Source: Pelomonas cellulosilytica
GTDB lineage: Bacteria > Pseudomonadota > Gammaproteobacteria > Burkholderiales > Burkholderiaceae_C
Reading direction: 5' to 3'
DNA: 64,000 bases
Assembly: GCF_021353265.1 (NCBI RefSeq)
Contig: NZ_JAJTWU010000007.1
Span: forward strand, 124,001-188,000
In this document: piece by piece, positions 52,003-61,856 of the stretch
Position numbering within the stretch: position 1 is the stretch's first letter
How the letters are laid out: every line of letters begins with the position of its first letter
Made by a program: the position numbers and the translations under genes
Notes under the pieces: model-generated
The model's database searches: none
The model's input: only the letters and a program-made list of their open reading frames with translations
Told to the model about the DNA's origin: nothing

Positions 52003-53767
52003 CCACCTCTTCGAGCGTCTGAAGCTCCACGAGCCTGCGGTACAGGCCGCCGTCGAAGGCCATCAGCACCTCGTGCGTGCCGCGCTCCTGTAGCCGGCCA
52101 TGGTTCAGCACGAGGATCTGGTCCGCCGCGCGGATGGTGGACAGCCGGTGCGCGATGGCCACCACCGTCACGCGGCCGTGCAGCGCCGTCAGCGCCTCGC
52201 CGACGAGCTGTTCGGTCGCGCTGTCGATGTTGCTGGTGGCTTCATCGAGGAACAGGATGCGCGGCGCACCGGCCAGTGCCCGGGCCATCGCGATCAGCTG
52301 CTTCTGGCCGGTGGAGACGCGCGCGCCACCTTCACCGAGCCGCGTGTCGTAGCCCTGCGGGAGCGCAGTGATGAAGTCGTGCGCGCGGGCAGCATGGGCC
52401 GCCGCCTCTACGGCGGCGTCGGTGATGCCCGGCCGGCCCATCGCGATGTTCTCGCGCACGCTGGCCGCCACAAGGAAGGGTTCCTGCGGCACCAGGCCCA
52501 CTGCGTCGCGGAAGGCCACATCCGGCACCGCCGCAAGCGGCTGACCGTCGACGGTGATGCGCCCCTGCTGCGCCGTGTAGAAGCGCAGCAGCAGCGACAG
52601 CAGCGTGCTCTTGCCGCTGCCGGTATGGCCCACGATGCCGCAGAAGTCGCCGGCCGGGATGTCGACATCCACGCCGTGCAGCACGGGCCGTGCAGGGTCA
52701 TAGCCGAAGGTCAGTCCTTCGAGGCGCAGCGCGCCGTGGGCGATCGCACGGCCGTCCTGCGGCGGACCGCGATGCTCATCCTCCTCGAGCAGCGCCCGCA
52801 CGCGGGAGGCCGCCACCATGGCCTGCTGCAGCTGGCCGAACTGCATCGTGATCTGGATCAGCGGCTCGACGACCCGCGCGATGTAGCTGAGGAAGGCATA
52901 CAGCAGCCCCACCTCCACGGCCCCCATCGGGCCCGACAGCTCGCGCAGCCCGAAACCGTAGATGACCGTGACGAGCAGCAGCACGTTCAGCAGGTCCAGC
53001 GCCGGCCGCAGCAGCCACGCGTTGGCGCGCAGCTCGGCGATACGCGAGAGGCGATGCTCGCCGTTCACCGCCTCGAAGCGCGCGCCGAAGCGCTGCGCCG
53101 CGCCAGCCGCCTGAAGCACCGCCATGCCGGCCATGCTCTCGGCCATCTGCGCATTGATGTCGCTGCGCAACTGCCGCGTGCGCGCCACGGCCGGCGCGGA
53201 CAACCGCTGGTAGCCCTTGATGATGATCACCATGGCCGGCACCAGCGTTGCGACGATGAGCATCAGCCGCCAGTCCAGCCAGGCCATGGCCGCCAGCGAA
53301 CCGGCGACGACGATGGACGAGTCCAGCATCACGTACAGCACCTGGCGGTACAGCTGGTTCACCGCCTCGGTATCGTTGGTGACGCGGCTGACAAGCTGAC
53401 CGGTGATGGCCTTGTCGAAGAACGCCATCGGCAGCGCCAGCACATGCGCGTAGACCCGCTCGCGCAGCCGCAGCACCGAACGCCGCGCGACCCCGGCCAT
53501 GCGCGACAGCTGCGCATAGCGCGTCCAGCTCGCCGCCCAGCTGACAGCCAGCACCATCGCCAGCAGCGTGCCCATTTCGACGAAGTCGTAACGGCCCGGC
53601 AGCAGGTGGTGGTCGATGTAACGCTTGCCGAGGATCGGGCCCAGCGCCTCCAGGCCGGCGGCCAGCAGCAGCCACAGCGCACCGCGCACCAGCTGCGGCC
53701 GCTCGGGGCGGGCGGCGTCCATCAGCAGGCCGACGCTTTGCCAGGGCTTCTCGTGGGGCTTCGCCAT
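51980..53767 (-). CDS. ABC exporter half, MdlB-like (second of a heterodimeric pair)
   Basis: A 595-aa fused membrane and ATPase half-transporter. The membrane part holds RYDFVEMGTLLAMVLAVSW and MAFFDKAITGQLVSRVTNDT, typical for the MdlA/B multidrug group. The ATPase has Walker A GHTGSGKST, signature VSTGQKQLIAMARAL (the VSTGQ form), Walker B ILFLDEATSNID and VVAIAHRL. ATG 53767 is used; the frame upstream has no similarity. It follows the partner gene by 165 bases in the same direction. Confidence 0.9.
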   Translation of the reverse strand: MAKPHEKPWQSVGLLMDAARPERPQLVRGALWLLLAAGLEALGPILGKRYIDHHLLPGRYDFVEMGTLLAMVLAVSWAASWTRYAQLSRMAGVARRSVLRLRERVYAHVLALPMAFFDKAITGQLVSRVTNDTEAVNQLYRQVLYVMLDSSIVVAGSLAAMAWLDWRLMLIVATLVPAMVIIIKGYQRLSAPAVARTRQLRSDINAQMAESMAGMAVLQAAGAAQRFGARFEAVNGEHRLSRIAELRANAWLLRPALDLLNVLLLVTVIYGFGLRELSGPMGAVEVGLLYAFLSYIARVVEPLIQITMQFGQLQQAMVAASRVRALLEEDEHRGPPQDGRAIAHGALRLEGLTFGYDPARPVLHGVDVDIPAGDFCGIVGHTGSGKSTLLSLLLRFYTAQQGRITVDGQPLAAVPDVAFRDAVGLVPQEPFLVAASVRENIAMGRPGITDAAVEAAAHAARAHDFITALPQGYDTRLGEGGARVSTGQKQLIAMARALAGAPRILFLDEATSNIDSATEQLVGEALTALHGRVTVVAIAHRLSTIRAADQILVLNHGRLQERGTHEVLMAFDGGLYRRLVELQTLEEVASAPPGG

Positions 53768-53931
53768 CTCAGTGGTCCATCCGGTTCTGCGGGTCGAGCG
53801 CTGGGCCGCTCCCGAGCCCGCCCGCTTTGGCGATGGGCTCGCGGCTCGATGCCTCGAGCATCGCCGCTCCCTCGGGGGACCGGCCAGACGCACCGCGTTC
53901 AGCGGCGTACGGCTGGGCGGGGGGTCTCCTG

Positions 53932-55704
53932 TCAGGCGGCTTCAAGGCTGGCCTCGATCTGTTGATAGCGCCATTGCGAGGCATACCAGCCCTGCAGCGC
54001 CAGCAGCTCAGCATGGGTGCCGCGCTCGACGACGCGCCCCTGCTTCAAGACAAGGATCTCGTCGGCCTCCATGACTGCCGACAGCCGGTGCGCAATGACG
54101 ATGACGCTGCGCCCGGGGCGCACGGTGCGTAGCTCGCGCAGGTGGTCGAGGATTGCCGTCTCCGTGCCGGTGTCGACGGCCGATAGCGCGTCGTCCAGCA
54201 CCAGCAGCGCGCTGTCCGACAGCAGCGCCCGCGCGATGGCAACGCGTTGGCGCTGGCCGCCCGACAGCGTCACGCCGCGCTCGCCGACCTCGGTGGCGTA
54301 GCCGTCGGGAAGTCGAGCGATGTCGTCGTGCACGGCCGCCAGCCGCGCCGCGGCCTCGACCTCGGCGGGCGTGGCGGTGGGCCGCGCCAGCGCGATGTTG
54401 TCGGCCACCGACGCCGAGAACAGGAAGGGCTCCTGCGGCACCCAGGCGATGTGGGCGCGCAGCGTGGCCAGCGGCAGCTGTGGGAGAGCCACGCCGCCCA
54501 GCGTCAGCCGGCCGCCGTCGGGCTCGGCCTGCCGCAGCAGCAGGCGCACGAGGGTGGACTTGCCGGCGCCCGTCGCGCCGACGATGCCCAGCGTGCGGCC
54601 CGGTGCGATCGAGAAGTCCACACCCTCCAGCGCCGGCCGTTTCGCGCCGGGGAAGGTGAACGTGAGGCCCTCCGACCGCAGCGTCGCGTCGGCCGGCAGT
54701 GCCGACCGGCCCTCGTCGGTGAGCGTCAGCGGCGCATCCAGCACGGGCGCCAGCCGCGTCCAGGCGGCGCGGCCGCGCTCCAGCAGCGCCATCACCCAGC
54801 CGGCCGCGAACATCGGCCAGATCAGCTGGCCCAGGTACATCGTGAAGGCCGTAAGCTGGCCAATCGTGATCTGCTGCCGAGCCACTAGCCAGCCGCCGAC
54901 GGCCAGCGCGATGAAGAACGCGGCGCCCAGCGTCATGCCCACGGCCGGCTCGTAGGCGGCCTCCCAGCGCTGCGAGCGGAAGGCCGCCTCCGCCGCTTGC
55001 TCCGCCAGCTCGCCGAAGCGGGCCTGGCTGCGCGGCGCCTGGCCCAGCGCGCGCAGCGTGCGCACGCCAGCCAGGCTCTCCTGCACCTGCTGGTTCAGGT
55101 CGCCGAAGCGGGTCAGCGAGTCCTGCGCGGCCTGGTGCAGGTGCTGCGAGATCCACCAGAACGCCAGCGCCATGACCGGGAACGGCACGAGTGCCGCCAT
55201 GCCCAGCCGCCAGTCGATGCCCACGGTCATCATCGCCAGCACCAGCAGCAGCGTCTGCGTGCCGTCGAAGCCGGCCAGCATCGCCTCGCCGGCGGCCTGC
55301 TCGACGGCGTCGATGTCGTTCGTGGCCAGCGCCATCAGGTCGCCGGTGCGCTGCGCCTGGAAGTAGGTCGGGCCCTGCAGTGACAGCCGCGCAAAGAGCC
55401 GCGTGCGCAGCCGCGCGCCGAGCCGGTAGGCCGCCTTGAACAGCATCAGCCGCCAGCCCACGCGCAGCAGATAGATGACGAGCCCTGCGGCCACCAGTAG
55501 CGCCAGTTGCTGCAGCAGTGCCGGCCCCTGCAGCCCGCCGGCGACGAGCGCATCGACGACATGGCCCACCTGGCGCGGGATCCAGACCGTCAGCGCGGCG
55601 ATGCACGACAGCATCGCCGCCGCCGAGCCGTAGGCCCGCCAGTGCTCGCGCACGAAGGCGGCGAGCATGCGGGTCAGGCTGGGAGCATCGGAAGCGGCAG
55701 ACAT
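53932..55704 (-). CDS. ABC exporter half, MdlA-like (first of a heterodimeric pair)
   Basis: A 590-aa half-transporter: IAALTVWIPRQVGHVVDALV and RTGDLMALATNDIDAVEQAA in the membrane part; Walker A GATGAGKST, LSGGQRQRVAIARAL, LLVLDDALSAVDT and VIVIAHRL in the ATPase part. The catalytic Glu of Walker B is replaced by Asp (LDDA), as in MdlA-type halves of heterodimers where one site is weak, while the partner keeps LDEA. The substrate is unknown. The spacer to the partner gene is GC-rich and holds no gene. Confidence 0.9.
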   Translation of the reverse strand: MSAASDAPSLTRMLAAFVREHWRAYGSAAAMLSCIAALTVWIPRQVGHVVDALVAGGLQGPALLQQLALLVAAGLVIYLLRVGWRLMLFKAAYRLGARLRTRLFARLSLQGPTYFQAQRTGDLMALATNDIDAVEQAAGEAMLAGFDGTQTLLLVLAMMTVGIDWRLGMAALVPFPVMALAFWWISQHLHQAAQDSLTRFGDLNQQVQESLAGVRTLRALGQAPRSQARFGELAEQAAEAAFRSQRWEAAYEPAVGMTLGAAFFIALAVGGWLVARQQITIGQLTAFTMYLGQLIWPMFAAGWVMALLERGRAAWTRLAPVLDAPLTLTDEGRSALPADATLRSEGLTFTFPGAKRPALEGVDFSIAPGRTLGIVGATGAGKSTLVRLLLRQAEPDGGRLTLGGVALPQLPLATLRAHIAWVPQEPFLFSASVADNIALARPTATPAEVEAAARLAAVHDDIARLPDGYATEVGERGVTLSGGQRQRVAIARALLSDSALLVLDDALSAVDTGTETAILDHLRELRTVRPGRSVIVIAHRLSAVMEADEILVLKQGRVVERGTHAELLALQGWYASQWRYQQIEASLEAA

Positions 55705-55867
55705 GGCGCGACAGTGTCGCCGCAGCCGCAACAGCGGCTGCGCGCGGCGGTGGGTGTGCGTGACCCGATGGTCAGGGACACCATGACGACCGGCCTATGC
55801 CGCGGCGCATGAAACCGTCATCAACGCTGCCTAGCATCGCGCCGCCTCGAACCTCTGCCTCTCCGTC

Positions 55868-58800
55868 ATGCAGCTCAAACCCCTGGTTTCCCTCCTTGCC
55901 GCGGCGCTGGCCGCCCCCGTCGCGCTGGCCTCAGCGTCCGGCGTCGTCATCAGCCAGGTGTACGGCGCCAACGGCAACATCTTCGCCAGCGACTACGTGG
56001 AGCTGCACAACACCGGCGCGGCAGTGGTCGACCTGAGCAGGTTCTCCATCCAGTACGCCAGCGCCACCGGCACCGGCTCGTTTGCCGGCAACGGTGTCGT
56101 GGCACTGTCCGGCCTGCTGCAGCCGGGCCAGTTCTACCTCGTGAAGTTGGCCACGACGACCGGGCCCGCCCTGCCGGCGGCCGACGCCACCGGCAGCCTC
56201 AACCTGTCGGGCTCGGCGGGCAAGGTCATCCTCGCCAACGTGACGACGGGCCTGGCCTGCAACGGCGGCTCGTCGGTCTGCTCGTCGACCCAGCTGGCAC
56301 AGATTGAAGACCTCGTCGGCTACGGCAATGCCAACTTCGCCGAAGGCTCGGCCGCACCGGCCACCACCACCTCGACGGCCCTGCTGCGCGCCGCCAATGG
56401 CTGTACCGACACGAACAGCAACGCCAGCGACTTCAGCACCGGCGCGCCGGCACCGCGCAACACCGCCACGACGCTGAGCTGCAATGGCCCGATCAACCAG
56501 CCCATCGTGCCGAGCTGCCCGGACGCCAGCGTCGCCGCCGGCAGCGCCACGAGCTTCAGCGTCAGCGCCACCGACGCCGACAGCCGCATCACGGCGGCGA
56601 CGCTCGTTGGCCCGCTGCCCGACGGCATCACGCTGGGCAGCTTCACCGCGGCCAGCGGCGACGGCGCGGCTGCGACGCAGCAGTTCAACGTGGCCAACAC
56701 GCTGGCGGCCGGCAACTACGACCTCGGCCTGAAATGGGCCAACGACGAAGCGCAGACTGCCAGCTGCAGTTTCAAGCTGTCGGTCAGCGGCGTGACGAAG
56801 ATCTCGGCCATCCAGGGCACCGGCGCCAGGAGCCCGATGGAGGGCGCGACCGTCACGACCAGTGGCGTCGTGACAAAGCTGATGAGCAACGGCTTCTACC
56901 TGCAGGACCCGCTGGGCCGGCATGACGGCGCCGCCTCCGACGGCATCTTCGTGTTCACGAGCACCGCGCCGACGGTCAGCGTGGGCCAGTCCGTCAGGCT
57001 GTCCGGCAAGGTCACCGAGTTCAACACCGGCGCGGCGGGCAATGCCGACACGCTGGCTCACACCGTCACGCAGCTGGCCAGCCCGACCGGCATCACACTG
57101 CTGGGCAGCGGCAACGCCGTCACGCCGGTCGAGCTCGACCTGGCGACACTGCCGGCCGGCGGCCTGGAAGCCTACGAGGGCATGCTCGTGACGCTGCGCG
57201 GCCCGCTGATGGCGCAGCAGAACTACTTCCAGGGCCGCTACGGCCAGGTCACGATCGCCGCGGGCGGCCGCGTCTTCACGCCGACCAACGTCTACCGCCC
57301 CGGCCCCGATGCGCTGGCGCTGCAGGCCGACAACGCGCGCCGCAGCATCCTGCTGGACGACGGCAGCACCGCGCAAAACCCCAACCCGGCGCCCTACATC
57401 GGCACCGGCAACACGCTGCGCGCGGGCGACACGACGGGCAGCATCACCGGCGTCGTCGACTACGGTCTGGCCACCAGCAGCAATACCGACTTCGGCATGT
57501 ACAAGCTCCACCCGCTGGACGTGGCGGGCGTGAGCTTCGCCCGCACCAACCTGCGCGTGGCCAAGCCGCAGGTTACCGGCGGCAACGTGCGCATCGCCAG
57601 CGCCAACGTGCTGAACTTCTTCACCAGCTTCACGAACGGCAGCTTGGTGGCCGGCTCGGCTGGCTGCTCGCTCGACGGTGCCACATCCAACAGCAACTGC
57701 CGCGGCGCGGACAACCTGACCGAGTTCAACCGCCAGTTGGCCAAGACCGTGGCCGAGCTTGGCGCGTTGAACGCCGACGTCGTGGGTCTGATGGAGATTC
57801 AGAACAGCGGCAGCACGACGGTGAACTACCTCGTCAGCCAGTTGAACGCCAAGCTCGGCGCAGGCACCTACGCGAGCGTGCCGCTGCCCGACCAGGGCAC
57901 CGGCAGCGACGCCATTCGCGTGGCGATGATCTACAAGCCGGGCAAGCTGACGCTGAATGGCGCGACGCTGTCGGACGCCGATGCGATCAACAACCGCCCG
58001 CCGCTGGCCCAGGGCTTCGCGCTGCCCAACGGTGAGAAGTTCGCCGTCATCGTGAACCACCTGAAGTCCAAGGGCTCCTGCCCCAGCGGCGCCGGCCCCG
58101 ACGCCGACGACGGCCTGCAGGGCTGCTGGAACGCACGCCGCGTGCAGCAGGCCCAGCGTCTCAAGACCTTCCTGCAGACCGTGAAGTCCACCGCCGGCAC
58201 CGAACAAGTCGTGCTGCTGGGCGACTTCAACAGCTACGCCAAGGAAGACCCGATCGACGCGCTGACCAGCGACGGAAGCATCGTCGACGCGGTGGCGGCT
58301 TTCGACCCGCTGGACTACTCCTACGTGTTTGACGGCGCCTCGGGCCGGCTGGACCACGGCCTCACGACCGCGGCGCTCGCGCCGAAGGTGGTGTACGCCA
58401 CGTCCTGGCACATCAATGCCGATGAGCCGAGCTTCATCGACTACAACACGGAGTTCAAGGTGCCCTTTTCCAGCAGCGGCAGCCCGGACTTCTACACGGC
58501 CACGCCGTACCGCTCGTCGGACCATGACCCGATGGTGATGGGGCTGAATCTGCTGAAGAGCCTCACCGGCACCGACAGCCGTGACGCCATCGTTGGCACG
58601 CCTGGCGACGATGTCATTGAAGGCGGCCCCGGTGCCGACACGCTGACCGGCAACGGCGGCAACAACCAGTTCGTCTACGGCAGCATGCTGGATGCGGGCG
58701 ACGTCATCACCGACTTCGTGCCGGGCAAAGACACGCTGGTGCTGACGCGACTGCTGAAGTCGCTGGGCATCGCCAGCGCCGACCCGCTGGCCAGTGGCCA

Positions 58801-58942
58801 CGTGACCTGCACCGCGTCGCCGACCGGTGCCGTCATCGCCATCGACCGCGATGGCGCCGCCGGCCCGCAGCGCGCCCTCCAACTGCTGCAACTGCGCGGT
58901 GTCGCCTGCGGCGCGCTGACGGCGGCGAGCTACAAGTTCTGA
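55868..58942 (+). CDS. ExeM/NucH-type extracellular endonuclease with lamin-tail domain and RTX-like end (1,024 aa)
   Basis: A secreted DNase. Signal peptide MQLKPLVSLLAAALAAPVAL is followed by a lamin-tail domain (VVISQVYGANGNIFASDYVE; about 25-130), an Ig-like part (about 215-305), an OB-fold region (TKISAIQGTGARSPMEGATV; about 310-420) and an endonuclease/exonuclease/phosphatase domain: RIASANVLNFF (about 573), VVGLMEIQNSG (640), VIVNHLKSKGSC (728), VLLGDFNSYAKEDP (783) and SSDHDPMVMG (882). The end has a calcium-binding RTX-like block (GGPGADTLTGNGGNNQFVYG). Such nucleases degrade extracellular DNA, as in Shewanella ExeM. It uses Sec entry despite the RTX end. All catalytic residues are present. 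Confidence 0.92.
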   Translation: MQLKPLVSLLAAALAAPVALASASGVVISQVYGANGNIFASDYVELHNTGAAVVDLSRFSIQYASATGTGSFAGNGVVALSGLLQPGQFYLVKLATTTGPALPAADATGSLNLSGSAGKVILANVTTGLACNGGSSVCSSTQLAQIEDLVGYGNANFAEGSAAPATTTSTALLRAANGCTDTNSNASDFSTGAPAPRNTATTLSCNGPINQPIVPSCPDASVAAGSATSFSVSATDADSRITAATLVGPLPDGITLGSFTAASGDGAAATQQFNVANTLAAGNYDLGLKWANDEAQTASCSFKLSVSGVTKISAIQGTGARSPMEGATVTTSGVVTKLMSNGFYLQDPLGRHDGAASDGIFVFTSTAPTVSVGQSVRLSGKVTEFNTGAAGNADTLAHTVTQLASPTGITLLGSGNAVTPVELDLATLPAGGLEAYEGMLVTLRGPLMAQQNYFQGRYGQVTIAAGGRVFTPTNVYRPGPDALALQADNARRSILLDDGSTAQNPNPAPYIGTGNTLRAGDTTGSITGVVDYGLATSSNTDFGMYKLHPLDVAGVSFARTNLRVAKPQVTGGNVRIASANVLNFFTSFTNGSLVAGSAGCSLDGATSNSNCRGADNLTEFNRQLAKTVAELGALNADVVGLMEIQNSGSTTVNYLVSQLNAKLGAGTYASVPLPDQGTGSDAIRVAMIYKPGKLTLNGATLSDADAINNRPPLAQGFALPNGEKFAVIVNHLKSKGSCPSGAGPDADDGLQGCWNARRVQQAQRLKTFLQTVKSTAGTEQVVLLGDFNSYAKEDPIDALTSDGSIVDAVAAFDPLDYSYVFDGASGRLDHGLTTAALAPKVVYATSWHINADEPSFIDYNTEFKVPFSSSGSPDFYTATPYRSSDHDPMVMGLNLLKSLTGTDSRDAIVGTPGDDVIEGGPGADTLTGNGGNNQFVYGSMLDAGDVITDFVPGKDTLVLTRLLKSLGIASADPLASGHVTCTASPTGAVIAIDRDGAAGPQRALQLLQLRGVACGALTAASYKF

Positions 58943-58959
58943 TCCCGACAGGAAGACAC

Positions 58960-59472
58960 ATGATCCGCAAGACCATCCTCGCGGCGGCCATCGCCGCCGT
59001 CGCGCTGCACGTGCAGGCCGCCGACGTCGTCATCAACTTCAGCAGCACGCCGTTCGACGACGGCAGCTTGGGGGGCAAGGTGCTGACCGGCCAGTTCGTC
59101 TACGACGACACGACGCTGTTCACCGACCCTGTCTGGAACACCATGCTGGCGCCGGTCAAGAGCCTGAGCTTCATGCTGAACGGCCAGGCCTACAGCGTCA
59201 CTGGTACGGAGCTGGCGGCCAGCGCCGTCACATTCAACGGCAGCGCGGTGGCGGGCGTCGAGATGGTGGCCTCGTTCGGCACCGGCTATAGCCTCGTGAC
59301 GGCCAGTCCCGTCGGCGACTTCCCGGCATTCACCTACTACGCCAATGGCGACTTCAGCGACCAGGGCGCCGCGACGCTCAGTTTCGCCCCGGTGCCCGAA
59401 CCCGAGAGCTATGCGCTGATGTTGGGCGGCCTCGGCGTCATCGGCTGGATCGCACGCCGCCGCAAGGCCTGA
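58960..59472 (+). CDS. PEP-CTERM sorting-domain protein
   Basis: A 170-aa secreted protein: signal peptide MIRKTILAAAIAAVALHVQA, a beta-rich body (VVINFSSTPFDDGSLGGKVL), and the C-terminal PVPEPESYALMLGGLGVIGW with IARRRK, the classic PEP-CTERM signal for the EpsH/XrtA exosortase system. Such proteins are usually tied to exopolysaccharide or biofilm matrix. It starts 18 bases after the nuclease stop and is probably cotranscribed with it. No exosortase is in the window. Confidence 0.92.
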   Translation: MIRKTILAAAIAAVALHVQAADVVINFSSTPFDDGSLGGKVLTGQFVYDDTTLFTDPVWNTMLAPVKSLSFMLNGQAYSVTGTELAASAVTFNGSAVAGVEMVASFGTGYSLVTASPVGDFPAFTYYANGDFSDQGAATLSFAPVPEPESYALMLGGLGVIGWIARRRKA

Positions 59473-59491
59473 CGGGTTTTCGCCCTCACGC

Positions 59492-59520
59492 AACGGCCCG
59501 CTTCGGCGGGCCGTTCGCTT
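59492..59520. terminator. Rho-independent terminator between two convergent genes
   Basis: AACGGCCCGC and GCGGGCCGTT form a perfect 10-bp stem with loop TTCG. CGCTTT follows on the plus strand. It serves the PEP-CTERM gene and abuts the end of ruvC. Confidence 0.85.
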
Positions 59521-60069
59521 TCAGTACGTGCGCCCACCCTTGAACTGAGCGTGCTGGCGGCGCTGCAGCGTCGTGCTGCGGCTCATCGCGTCGAAACTCA
59601 CGCGGGCGTGCGCGTGCATGATGGCCAGGCCCAACGCATCGGACGCGTCCTTGCCAGGCAAGCCCGGCAGGTTCAGCAGCCGCTGCACCATGGCCTGGAT
59701 CTGCTCCTTCTTCGCATGGCCATGGCCCACGATGGCCTTCTTCATCTGCAGTGCGGTGTACTCGCTCACCGCGAGGTTGGCCGACACCAGCGCGGTCAAT
59801 GCCGCGCCGCGCGCCTGGCCCAGCAGAAGCGTGGACTGCGGATTCACGTTGACGAAGACGATCTCGACCGCCGCGCACTGAGGCTCGTAGCGCGCCGCGA
59901 CCTCGCGGATGCCGTCGAACAGGATCTTCAGCCGCGCCGGCAGGTCGCCGACGGCGACGCTGCTCGTCCTGATCGTGCCGCTGGCGACATAGGCCAGCCG
60001 CGGGCCATCGGCCTCGATGACGCCAAAACCGGTCGTCTGCAAGCCAGGATCAATTCCCAGAATTCTCAT
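59521..60069 (-). CDS. ruvC: Crossover junction endodeoxyribonuclease RuvC
   Basis: RuvC resolves Holliday junctions with RuvAB. The 182-aa protein has the four acidic active-site residues: D7 in [16 protein letters not shown]69 in [16 protein letters not shown], and D141 and D144 in [14 protein letters not shown]. The longer frame (to 60225) is rejected; ATG 60069 gives the standard start. No ruvA or ruvB is adjacent. Confidence 0.96.
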   Translation of the reverse strand: MRILGIDPGLQTTGFGVIEADGPRLAYVASGTIRTSSVAVGDLPARLKILFDGIREVAARYEPQCAAVEIVFVNVNPQSTLLLGQARGAALTALVSANLAVSEYTALQMKKAIVGHGHAKKEQIQAMVQRLLNLPGLPGKDASDALGLAIMHAHARVSFDAMSRSTTLQRRQHAQFKGGRTY

Positions 60070-60079
60070 AGAGGGCCAG

Positions 60080-61078
60080 TCAGCGGTAGCCGAGCGGCAG
60101 CTGGAAGTACCAGCGCACCGAGTGGAAGAACACCGGCGCCGCAAAGCACAGCACGGCAATGCGGTCGAGCAGCCCGACGGCGCCGGTGATGGAGCTGCGG
60201 TTGCCCCAGTACAGCACGCCGGCATCCTTCTTCAGCGCCTTCATGACCAGGCCGCCGAAGCCCGCCGCGCCGGACGTCAGAAAGGCCATCGCCAACGCCT
60301 GGCCGGCCTTGAACGGCGTGATCCAGTACAGCAGCAGGCCGGCCACCGAACCGGTCAGCGTGCCGACCCACCAGGCGCGCATCGAGAAGCTGCGGCTGAT
60401 CTGCCGGGCCACCGGACGGCGGCGCAGCGTCCGCGTCGCAATCTCCTGCGCGATCTGCGAGGCCGCCACGACCATGACGACGAAGAACAGCAGGAAGGCG
60501 CCGCGCCCGGCATAGCCCGGAATGTCCAGCAACAGCAGCGCCGGCGCATGCGACAGGCCATAGACGCAGACCATGATGCCCCACTGGATCTTGGCGTTGC
60601 GCTCCAGGAATCGCTGCGGGTCGCCCGACAACGCGCTGACGATGGGCAGCACGAGGAAACCGTAGACGGGCAGGAAGACGGTGAAGAGGTCGAAGAAGCG
60701 CGTGCCGCAGATCATGTACTGCACGGGCAGCAGCACGAAGAAGGCGACGATGAGCGTGCGGTGGTCGCTGCGCTGCGTGTGCACGAGGGTGATGAACTCG
60801 CGCAGCGCGAGGAACGAGAACAGCGCGAACAGAAGCGTCGCGCCCAGCGGGCCGGACACCCACGCGATCCAGAACATGCAGCCGCCGATCCAGGCCGCGC
60901 GCAAATCGCGGCGCACCCGTTCCCAGGCCAGTTCTGAGGCGCGGCGGGCGGCGTCGTCCTCGCGCTCGCGCAGCGAGTTCAGGAACAGGCCGGCCGTCAG
61001 CAACATCAGGAAGCCGAACAGCACGACGAAGAGCAGGGCCACCTGTTCGCTGGCCGTCAGCGCTTTCAGCCAGCGCAT
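60080..61078 (-). CDS. Phosphatidate cytidylyltransferase family protein (CdsA-like, divergent end)
   Basis: A 332-aa polytopic membrane protein with about eight helices. It sits directly after plsC and shares one base with its stop codon (TGATG). CdsA proteins make CDP-diacylglycerol from phosphatidic acid, the product of PlsC, so the pairing is logical. The C-terminal signature region reads [20 protein letters not shown], then [12 protein letters not shown]. The usual IPGHGG stretch is not seen, but Lys-Asp and the closing LDR remain. It may be a divergent, still active enzyme. Confidence 0.75.
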   Translation of the reverse strand: MRWLKALTASEQVALLFVVLFGFLMLLTAGLFLNSLREREDDAARRASELAWERVRRDLRAAWIGGCMFWIAWVSGPLGATLLFALFSFLALREFITLVHTQRSDHRTLIVAFFVLLPVQYMICGTRFFDLFTVFLPVYGFLVLPIVSALSGDPQRFLERNAKIQWGIMVCVYGLSHAPALLLLDIPGYAGRGAFLLFFVVMVVAASQIAQEIATRTLRRRPVARQISRSFSMRAWWVGTLTGSVAGLLLYWITPFKAGQALAMAFLTSGAAGFGGLVMKALKKDAGVLYWGNRSSITGAVGLLDRIAVLCFAAPVFFHSVRWYFQLPLGYR

Positions 61079-61728
61079 CAGTCGGACTCCCCACCGTGGC
61101 CCACGAGCTCGGGATGGGGACGCTGCTCCATGACGGCCTCGCGGGCGCGGCACAGGAAGTCGGCCTTGCTTTCGCCTTCGCGCAGCTGAATGGGCTCGCC
61201 GAACGTGACAGTGCACAGGATGGGTACCGGCACGACCTCGCCCTTGGGCATGACGCGCTGCACGTTATCGATCCACGTAGGGATCAGCGGCACGTCGGGG
61301 AACTGCTGAGCGAGGTGGTAGATGCCGCTCTTGAAAGGCATCGGATGGCCTTTGCTGGAGCGCGTACCCTCGGGAAAGATGACGAGCGAGTCGCCGTTGG
61401 CGAGCGCCTCGGCCAGCGGCTCCAGCGGGTCTTCGTCGGGGTTACTGCGCGTGCGGCTGACGTAGATGGCGTTGAAGACCTCGGTCGTCAGCCAGCGCTT
61501 GAAGGCGCTGGTCGTCCAGTAGTCCTTGGCGGCGATGGCCCGCGTCGACGCGCGCAGGTCATGCGGGAATGCTGCCCAGATGAGGACGAGGTCGAAGTGA
61601 CTCTGGTGGTTGGCGATGTAGATGCGCTGCTCGGCTTTTGGCGGGCAGCCCTTCCAGTGGCCCTGCGCGCCAGTGATGAGCCGGGCGATGAAGGACAGCA
61701 ACTGGCCGGTGAAGGCGGCAAGCGTCAT
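61078..61728 (-). CDS. plsC: 1-acyl-sn-glycerol-3-phosphate acyltransferase (PlsC family)
   Basis: A 216-aa acyltransferase that makes phosphatidic acid. It shows IANHQSHFDLVLIW (the NHx4D box), VIFPEGTRSSKG and LIPTWIDNVQRVMPKGEVVP. One N-terminal membrane helix anchors it. It is translationally coupled to the downstream cdsA-like gene, forming a two-step phospholipid pair. Confidence 0.88.
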   Translation of the reverse strand: MTLAAFTGQLLSFIARLITGAQGHWKGCPPKAEQRIYIANHQSHFDLVLIWAAFPHDLRASTRAIAAKDYWTTSAFKRWLTTEVFNAIYVSRTRSNPDEDPLEPLAEALANGDSLVIFPEGTRSSKGHPMPFKSGIYHLAQQFPDVPLIPTWIDNVQRVMPKGEVVPVPILCTVTFGEPIQLREGESKADFLCRAREAVMEQRPHPELVGHGGESD

Positions 61729-61856
61729 GGGACGCGATTATCGCGGCCGGTGACGTTGCGGGCCGGCGCGCTCTGGCAGTGCGTTGGCGGCTTGATGCCA
61801 AGCAAGGCATCAGCGTCCGCAAGGAGATCGGCCAAGGTTTCCTTGGCCCGGGGACG

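Noticed and set aside
53768-53931. GC-rich spacer between the two ABC halves as a possible genus-specific repeat
   Set aside because: It has the look of an interspersed repeat, but no second copy was found in this window.
55931-58891. A 986-aa open frame antisense to the nuclease gene
   Set aside because: It is the GC-rich mirror of a gene with clear domains; its product is Ala/Gly/Arg/Val/His-rich without any family motif.
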